NCBI GenBank assembly: GCA_020629895.1
Contig: JAHDCM010000052.1
Location: 1 to 12,074 of the forward strand
Reading direction: 5' to 3'
Length of the DNA: 12,074 nucleotides
From: Bacteroidota bacterium
GTDB lineage: Bacteria > Bacteroidota > Bacteroidia > Chitinophagales > UBA2359
Position 1 is the first letter of the stretch; every line of letters starts with the position of its first letter. Positions 6,912 through 12,074 of this stretch are shown in pieces. Position numbers and translations under genes: made by a program. A model generated the notes under the pieces. That model saw only the letters and a program-made list of their open reading frames with translations, searched no databases and had not been told where the DNA came from.

Positions 6912-7835
6912 ATGACACTGTACCACGAGTCTGTCATGTTGCGCGAAAGTATCGAAGGGCTGAACATTCAACCAAATGGCACTTATGTAGATGCTACCTT
7001 CGGAGGAGGAGGACATAGCAAAGCAATACTTGAATGTCTTGGCAATCAAGGACAATTGTTTGCCTTCGATCAAGACGAAGATGCAGCAAACAATGTGCTG
7101 GATGATCCTCGCTTTGTATTCATCCCACAAAACTTTCGACATATCCAACGATTCCTAAGACTCGAAGGTGTCACAAAAATAGATGGTATCATTGCCGATT
7201 TAGGAGTGTCTTGGCATCAAATAAATACCCCACAAAGGGGCTTTTCTACCAGATTTGACCAAGAGATGCTAGACATGCGAATGAATCAAGATGCTTCGCT
7301 CACTGCCCGACACATCTTAGCATTATATCCTAAACCCGAACTTACCAGAGTGCTGAATGATTATGGCGAACTTACCAACGCTTCCAAAATTGCAGCAGCT
7401 ATTGTGGAAGTTAGAAAGTTTCAAGCCATTCAAACAGTAGGGCAATTAAAGGCTGTTACCAGTTCTTTTATTTATGGGAAACCACAACAGTTTTATGCAC
7501 GAATTTTTCAGGCATTTCGTATCGAAGCAAATGAAGAAATGGAGGCATTAAAAGAACTACTGTTACAAAGTAAAGACCTACTCAACGACGAAGGTAGAGT
7601 CGTGATCCTCTCTTACCATTCGATAGAAGATCGAATCGTTAAAAACTATTTTAAGAAAGGAAACTTTGAAGGAATAGACGAAAAAGATGTGTTTGGACAC
7701 GCTTACTATCCCTTCAAGCCAATCAATAAAAAAGTAATGATGGCTTCCGAAGAAGAAGTCAAACAAAATCCTAAAGCACGAAGTGCAAAACTCCGAGTAG
7801 CAGAACGATCGCTACAACAAAACGAACAGAAATAA
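6912..7835 (+). CDS. rsmH: 16S rRNA (cytosine1402-N4)-methyltransferase RsmH (MraW)
   Basis: RsmH adds the N4-methyl group of m4Cm1402 in the ribosomal P site, using S-adenosylmethionine. The 307-residue protein has normal length and all the main signatures: YHESVML at 4-10, the SAM loop DATFGGGGHS at 27-36, AFDQD at 51-55, IADLGVS at 94-100, RGFS at 109-112, RIFQAFRIEAN at 197-207, SYHSIEDR at 234-241 and the C-terminal NPKARSAKLR at 286-295. The ATG has no Shine-Dalgarno sequence; the first residues, MTLYHESVML, match the usual RsmH N-terminus, which fixes the start. It lies between mraZ and the ftsL-like gene, its standard dcw position. Confidence 0.98.
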   Translation: MTLYHESVMLRESIEGLNIQPNGTYVDATFGGGGHSKAILECLGNQGQLFAFDQDEDAANNVLDDPRFVFIPQNFRHIQRFLRLEGVTKIDGIIADLGVSWHQINTPQRGFSTRFDQEMLDMRMNQDASLTARHILALYPKPELTRVLNDYGELTNASKIAAAIVEVRKFQAIQTVGQLKAVTSSFIYGKPQQFYARIFQAFRIEANEEMEALKELLLQSKDLLNDEGRVVILSYHSIEDRIVKNYFKKGNFEGIDEKDVFGHAYYPFKPINKKVMMASEEEVKQNPKARSAKLRVAERSLQQNEQK

Positions 7836-7843
7836 GAAAACAC

Positions 7844-8020
7844 CTTTGAATTACTTCAAAGAAATACCTGTGAGACTGGACCTACCGTAGAAATAGACAA
7901 TAAAAATTATCACTCAACCACTTATCTGAAGATGAGTTAATAAGTATCACATCTTATTGATAAGTACACACTTCTCTATGATCCTACTTTATTACAAAGT
8001 ATGTTCCATAGAGTGCTATG
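7844..8020 (+). other. Hairpin-rich rsmH-ftsL intercistronic region (candidate RNA element)
   Basis: Three separate inverted repeats lie in the 207-base gap. (1) CTTTGAA (7844-7850) and TTCAAAG (7855-7861) form a perfect 7-bp stem with a 4-base loop. (2) ACTTATC (7920-7926) pairs with GATAAGT (7959-7965), enclosing AATAAG (7939-7944) and CTTATT (7953-7958). (3) CTCTATG (7974-7980) pairs with CATAGAG (8007-8013), enclosing TACTTT (7985-7990) and AAAGTA (7996-8001). CATAG of the third stem can instead pair with CTATG at 8016-8020. No U-tract follows any stem, so none is a classical terminator. No coding capacity is recognised. Pairings are read directly; a role in processing or control of ftsL/ftsI is inference. 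Confidence 0.45.
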
Positions 8021-8042
8021 ACCTCAAATGTACTAGTAAGTA

Positions 8043-8405
8043 ATGGCACAGCAACAACAACCAACCTCCAATCCTGTAAAAAAAGCATTGAGCAGATTGC
8101 TCGATAGCTTGGAGAGAATGGAATTGGGAAACCGGGCCTGGCTAGACAGTAACATGAGCTTTGTACTCTTTATCAGTGTTTTAGGCATGATTTATATCGC
8201 AAATGCACGGTTAGCAGAAAAAACAATGAGCGATATAAAAAATGCGCAAACAGATCTGCGAGAACTAAGATGGCAGTACCTAACAACTAAAGCAGACTTG
8301 ATGTACGGAAGCAAAGAAAAAGAGGTCGCAAAATTGGTGGAACCAATCGGGCTAAAAGAACTAAAAGCCCCACCTCGTAAAATGTATATAGCTGGAGAAA
8401 AATGA
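8043..8405 (+). CDS. ftsL: FtsL-like divisome membrane protein
   Basis: This 120-residue protein has the FtsL layout: a short cytoplasmic N-terminus (1-37), one membrane span (about 38-54, MSFVLFISVLGMIYIAN) and a charged helical periplasmic segment (about 57-100) able to form a coiled coil. FtsL bridges FtsB/DivIC and activates the FtsW-FtsI septal synthase. The sequence itself is weakly conserved, so the name rests on topology, size and position between rsmH and ftsI, as in other Bacteroidota (FtsL_2-type proteins). Its TGA overlaps the ftsI ATG (ATGA at 8402-8405), indicating translational coupling. The ATG lacks a Shine-Dalgarno sequence and lies 22 bases after the last hairpin of the gap. 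Confidence 0.82.
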   Translation: MAQQQQPTSNPVKKALSRLLDSLERMELGNRAWLDSNMSFVLFISVLGMIYIANARLAEKTMSDIKNAQTDLRELRWQYLTTKADLMYGSKEKEVAKLVEPIGLKELKAPPRKMYIAGEK

Positions 8406-10498
8406 GTGTAAAGTCAGACATATTACTTCGACTGTATATTGTCTTCGGAACACTTTGCTTAGTCGCTTTTTTAATCCTAGCTCAAGCATTTAGAATACAG
8501 TTTTTTGAAGGAGATAAATTACTCGAAGAAGCAAGAGTTAGTAGCCGTATAGATACAACACAAGGCGAAAGAGGAAATCTTTACTCTAGCAACAATAAAC
8601 TCTTAGCAACTTCACTCCCGTTCTTTGAAATACGATTTGATACCAAAGTAGTATCCGATAGCTTATTCAAAGCTTCTATCGATTCACTCGCTTTTCACCT
8701 TGCAAGTGAATTCAAAGACAGAAGCCAAGAAGAATATCGAACCCTCATTGCTGATGGAAGAAAAAATGGAAAGCGGTATCTACTGATTAAGAAAAATGTC
8801 AACTATAACGAGAAGAAAAGAGCCGAAAAATGGCCCATCTTTCGACTCGGCAGATATAAAGGTGGCTTTATTCCAAAACAGTATGATAGTCGTGTCAACC
8901 CATTTAGAAAACTAGCCCAACGAACAATTGGATACGTTAGAGCAAGTTCAAAACCCGTAGGTATCGAAGGTACTTATAACCAATATCTAAAAGGTGCTTC
9001 TATCGCTCAATCCATGTATCGAATTAATGGCGAATGGGTACCAATGGATGATGATGTTGACCTCGATATCCGAAACGGAAAAGATGTCTATACTTCCATT
9101 GATATAGATATGCAAGACAAAGTAGAAAGTTATTTACATGAAACAGTACTTGCACATCGCGCAAAATGGGGTACAGCCGTAGTTATGGAAGTAGCAACAG
9201 GAAAGATTAAAGCCATCGCTAATTTAGGACTTAAAGCCAAACGCGAAGGTCCTTATACTGAACGCTTTAACTATGCTATCGGGCAAAAAGGAGATCCTGG
9301 TTCTACCTTCAAAGTAGTTTCCTTACTAGCCTTACTAGAAGATAACAAGGTTAATGAAAACACCATTGTTAATCTCGGTGAAGGTAAAATTAGCTTCTAC
9401 GATCATGAAATTAAAGATTCATGGTATTATCCTGGCTCTGTTACCCTACGCAAAATGATAGAAATTTCTTCTAATGTAGGTATTTCTAAATTAGTAACTA
9501 ATGCGTATAAAAATGACCCGCAACGGTTTATTGATCGCCTAACCAGTATGAACGTTACCGAGCCAACAGGCGTAGATATTGTCGGAGAAGTAAAACCAAA
9601 GGTTAAATCTCCAGACGATAAGGATTGGAGTGGTATTACGCTACCCTGGATGTCAATGGGACACGAAGTGGAACTTACTCCCCTTCAAATGCTCACCTTT
9701 GTCAACGCCATTGCTAATGATGGCAAAATGATGCGTCCTTACGTAGTAACAAAAGTGGCTAAAGATAACCGAGTGCTTGAAAAATTTGAACCGCAGGTCA
9801 TCAAAAACAAAATATGTAGTAAAGAAAATGCACAACTCGTAAGAAGCATTATGGAAGGGGTTGTGCGACAAGGAACTGCAAAGTCTATTTACTTAGCAGA
9901 ATATCCAATGGGCGCAAAAACAGGAACCGCAGAAATCGCAATGGGAAAAAGAGGATACCAAGAGGACTACCAAGCCTCTATTGTCGGATTCTTCCCTGTC
10001 GAAAAACCTGCTTACTCTTGTATTGTGGTCATCAACGAACCGTTAGGAGATGATTATTACGGAGGTACCGTAGCAGGACCAGTTTTTCAGAAAATTGTAA
10101 CCAACTGCCTAGCAGCCAAAACAATTCAAGAAGACCCAATTAATCATTACAATACAAAGTATCTAGTAAAAAACATTTCTATTGAAGGCAAAGGTTATCA
10201 AGATGATTTTGCCACCATCTACAATAGCTTAGGAATTCCAAGTGTTGGCTCTTCCAACGACTGGATAACCCCCATCAGAGGAAATGACACCATGCTATTT
10301 AGAGGCTTAAACGCCGCAGAAAAAAGCAAATTGATACCCAATGTAGTTGGAATGGGATTGAGAGATGCAATCTACAAACTTGAAAATGCAGGGCTAAAAG
10401 TCAGATTTACAGGTAGAGGGAAAGTGCAAAAACAAGCTCCCATATCAGGCAAACGATACAATAGAGGAGATGTAGTAGCACTAGAACTTGGTGTTTAA
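8402..10498 (+). CDS. ftsI: Septal peptidoglycan transpeptidase FtsI (class B PBP) with PASTA domain
   Basis: FtsI (PBP3/PBP2x family) cross-links septal peptidoglycan in the periplasm together with FtsW. In this 698-residue protein a membrane anchor spans about residues 9-30. The N-terminal dimerisation domain starts with GERGNLY at 55-61. The transpeptidase domain has the catalytic SxxK as STFK (Ser301, Lys304), the SxN motif as SSN (356-358) and KTGTAE (506-511). A single C-terminal PASTA domain covers about 644-698, beginning LIPNVVGMGLRDAIYKLE. A linker of about 70 residues lies between the transpeptidase and PASTA parts. All catalytic residues are present, so the enzyme should be active and a beta-lactam target. 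It overlaps the ftsL-like gene by 4 bases. A PASTA domain on FtsI is common in Bacteroidota and absent from the E. coli protein. Confidence 0.97.
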   Translation: MSVKSDILLRLYIVFGTLCLVAFLILAQAFRIQFFEGDKLLEEARVSSRIDTTQGERGNLYSSNNKLLATSLPFFEIRFDTKVVSDSLFKASIDSLAFHLASEFKDRSQEEYRTLIADGRKNGKRYLLIKKNVNYNEKKRAEKWPIFRLGRYKGGFIPKQYDSRVNPFRKLAQRTIGYVRASSKPVGIEGTYNQYLKGASIAQSMYRINGEWVPMDDDVDLDIRNGKDVYTSIDIDMQDKVESYLHETVLAHRAKWGTAVVMEVATGKIKAIANLGLKAKREGPYTERFNYAIGQKGDPGSTFKVVSLLALLEDNKVNENTIVNLGEGKISFYDHEIKDSWYYPGSVTLRKMIEISSNVGISKLVTNAYKNDPQRFIDRLTSMNVTEPTGVDIVGEVKPKVKSPDDKDWSGITLPWMSMGHEVELTPLQMLTFVNAIANDGKMMRPYVVTKVAKDNRVLEKFEPQVIKNKICSKENAQLVRSIMEGVVRQGTAKSIYLAEYPMGAKTGTAEIAMGKRGYQEDYQASIVGFFPVEKPAYSCIVVINEPLGDDYYGGTVAGPVFQKIVTNCLAAKTIQEDPINHYNTKYLVKNISIEGKGYQDDFATIYNSLGIPSVGSSNDWITPIRGNDTMLFRGLNAAEKSKLIPNVVGMGLRDAIYKLENAGLKVRFTGRGKVQKQAPISGKRYNRGDVVALELGV

Positions 10499-10508
10499 TC
10501 ATCTTCTT

Positions 10509-10565
10509 ATGTCATCGCATAAACACCAACGAAGCATCTTGGCACGAATTAAAAAAGAAACTTGA
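10509..10565 (+). CDS. Possible 18-codon ORF overlapping the murE start
   Basis: An ATG at 10509-10511 opens MSSHKHQRSILARIKKET, ending at TGA 10563-10565. The ORF begins 10 bases after the ftsI stop, fills nearly the whole ftsI-murE gap, and its stop overlaps the TTG start of murE as TTGA. The peptide is strongly basic (Lys, Arg, His) with no membrane span. The geometry would suit translational coupling to murE, whose own start is weak. It is short enough to occur by chance and I know of no named family. Confidence 0.3.
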   Translation: MSSHKHQRSILARIKKET

Positions 10566-12031
10566 AACAATTACGCGATATACTGTACACCGTACAACTT
10601 CAACAGGTAAGTGGCATCACAGATATACCCATCAAACAAATCTGTTTTGACTCTAGAAAAGTCCAGCTAGACACCCTGTTTATCGCACTACCTGGCACAC
10701 AAGTAGATGGGCATCAGTTCATTGACAACGCAATTCAAAGAGGAGCAACAGCTATACTCTGTGAGCAGCTACCCGAAGACCTCCAATTAGGCATTACCTA
10801 CCTGCAAGTAGAAAACGCCGCCAAAGAAATGGGAGTTATCGCCGCCAATTTCTTTGATCATCCATCAAAAAAATTGCGCCTCGTAGGAGTAACTGGTACC
10901 AATGGAAAAACAACCATTGCAACCCTACTCTATCGTCTGTTTCGCTCACTACAATATAATGTTGGTCTCATCTCTACTATTCGATACCTCATCAATGATC
11001 AAGAGATTCCAGCTACACATACTACACCCAACGTACTCAAACTTAATGAGCTGCTAGTTGATATGCTTGAACAAGGATGCGAATATTGTTTCATGGAAGT
11101 TAGCTCTCACGCTGTTGTACAAGAGCGAATCAGTGGATTGAGTTTTACAGGTGGCTTGTTTAGCAATATTACCCACGACCATCTCGATTATCATGGTACT
11201 TTCGATGCCTATATCAAAGCCAAAAAAGGCTTCTTTGATCGACTAAGCAAAAAAGCTTTTGCCATTACTAATGCCGACGATAAAAGAGGAGCCGTGATGC
11301 TCCAAAATACAAAAGCAAAAAAACAGCAATACGCACTCAAAACAATGGCAGATTTTCGAGCCAAAATACTCGAAAATAACTTCGAAGGCTTAGTGCTACA
11401 TCTCGATGGTGCCGAAATACATAGCTTTTTAGTAGGCGAGTTTAACGCATATAACCTACTTGCCGTTTATAGCACCGCTATTCTACTTGGCGAGAATAAA
11501 CTCGATGTATTAACCGCTATTAGTCAACTGACTCCCGCAGAGGGTCGCTTCGACTGTGTAAAAGTGCCTAATAGCCAAACGATAGGAATTGTAGATTATG
11601 CACATACTCCTGATGCACTCGTAAATGTGCTACAAACTATTAATGCTATTCGTACAAGAAATGAGCAACTAATCACCATCGTTGGATGTGGAGGAGATAG
11701 AGATCGAGCCAAACGTCCCATCATGGCAAAAGTAGCTTGCGAATACAGTGATAAAGTTATCCTGACTTCTGACAACCCACGTTCAGAAGAACCAGCGGCC
11801 ATTATCACCGAAATGAAAACAGGAGTCGAACCACAAATGGCACCCAAAGTAATTGCCATTACCAACCGACTCGAAGCAATCAAAACAGCCTGTATGCTGG
11901 CAAATGAGGGGGACATCATTCTACTAGCAGGAAAAGGACATGAACAATACCAAGAAATTAAAGGGATTAAACACCCCTTTGATGATAAAATAGAATTACA
12001 AAAAGCCATAAAGGTAAGTCGAAACAGATAG
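10562..12031 (+). CDS. murE: UDP-N-acetylmuramoyl-L-alanyl-D-glutamate--2,6-diaminopimelate ligase MurE
   Basis: MurE adds the third stem-peptide residue to the cytoplasmic peptidoglycan precursor using ATP. The 489-residue protein has all three Mur ligase parts: an N-terminal UDP-binding domain with FDSRKV (29-34); the central ATPase with P-loop GTNGKTT (112-118), MEVSSHA (178-184) and the lysine expected to be carbamylated in IKAKKGFF (about K221); and a C-terminal domain with GCGGDRD (375-381), DNPRSEEP (404-411) and GKGHE (457-461). DNPR is the known signature for meso-diaminopimelate, so DAP-type peptidoglycan is inferred. The start is TTG (10562-10564): an in-frame TAA at 10550-10552 excludes any earlier start, the next in-frame Met is near residue 90, and MKQLRDILY fits the family N-terminus. 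An A-rich stretch (10551-10560) precedes it. It lies 63 bases after ftsI. Confidence 0.97.
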   Translation: MKQLRDILYTVQLQQVSGITDIPIKQICFDSRKVQLDTLFIALPGTQVDGHQFIDNAIQRGATAILCEQLPEDLQLGITYLQVENAAKEMGVIAANFFDHPSKKLRLVGVTGTNGKTTIATLLYRLFRSLQYNVGLISTIRYLINDQEIPATHTTPNVLKLNELLVDMLEQGCEYCFMEVSSHAVVQERISGLSFTGGLFSNITHDHLDYHGTFDAYIKAKKGFFDRLSKKAFAITNADDKRGAVMLQNTKAKKQQYALKTMADFRAKILENNFEGLVLHLDGAEIHSFLVGEFNAYNLLAVYSTAILLGENKLDVLTAISQLTPAEGRFDCVKVPNSQTIGIVDYAHTPDALVNVLQTINAIRTRNEQLITIVGCGGDRDRAKRPIMAKVACEYSDKVILTSDNPRSEEPAAIITEMKTGVEPQMAPKVIAITNRLEAIKTACMLANEGDIILLAGKGHEQYQEIKGIKHPFDDKIELQKAIKVSRNR

Positions 12032-12074
12032 GAGAACCATTTAATAACAACAGTGAGTATGTCAAGGTCTTGGA

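Noticed and set aside
7841..7848. CACCTTTG as a possible internal promoter for ftsL
   Set aside because: The first base departs from TAnnTTTG, no -33 element is seen 19-21 bases upstream, and the site lies within a hairpin arm almost 200 bases from the start codon.
11596..12009. 137-codon open frame on the - strand inside murE
   Set aside because: It is antisense to well-conserved murE motifs and has no family resemblance; it is a shadow of the murE reading frame.
12032..12074. Possible start of a next gene (ATG at 12059)
   Set aside because: Only five codons are visible and they match no recognisable N-terminus. The next dcw gene is expected about here, but the sequence does not support a call.
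1..12074. CRISPR array, tRNA, rRNA, insertion sequence or phage attachment site
   Set aside because: No evenly spaced repeat-spacer series, tRNA arms, rRNA segments, transposase frame or integrase was seen. The only dispersed repeat is the two-copy intergenic element.

Overview
The window looks like chromosomal DNA from a member of the Bacteroidota. The signs are AT-rich intergenic DNA, almost no Shine-Dalgarno sequences before the genes, a promoter core matching the Bacteroidota TAnnTTTG element in front of mraZ, and a division cluster ordered mraZ-rsmH-ftsL-ftsI(PASTA)-murE. The sequence alone does not fix a genus; a Saprospiria-like organism is a guess.

The left part (1-5273) is accessory in character. 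It holds one predicted lipoprotein of unknown function (150-845, + strand). Meeting it tail to tail with a 2-base gap is a very large SF1 helicase with a C-terminal nuclease domain (848-4918, - strand). Both genes lie between two same-orientation copies of an intergenic repeat. One copy is cut by the window edge (1-55). The other appears complete (4979-5213) and can fold into nested hairpins closed by a GCGTG/CACGC end stem.

Next comes rsmG (5274-5900, - strand), then a 489-base AT-rich divergent intergenic region. Its right end carries a roughly 10-base-phased row of MraZ-type TGGG boxes on top of the mraZ promoter.

The right part (6390-12031, + strand) is the start of a dcw (division and cell wall) cluster: mraZ (regulator), rsmH (16S rRNA methyltransferase), an FtsL-like protein, ftsI (septal transpeptidase with one PASTA domain) and murE (meso-DAP-adding ligase). 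Together they link control of the cluster, ribosome maturation, divisome assembly, septal cross-linking and peptidoglycan precursor synthesis. ftsL and ftsI overlap as ATGA.

Two joints in the cluster are unusual. The 207-base rsmH-ftsL gap holds three successive inverted repeats, the last with an alternative pairing partner. The ftsI-murE gap is filled by an 18-codon ORF whose TGA overlaps the TTG start of murE. The last 43 bases are too short to assign, although the next dcw gene would be expected there.

The best candidates for something undescribed are the repeat element, the helicase-nuclease it flanks, and the two structured joints in the dcw operon. None is proven from sequence alone.
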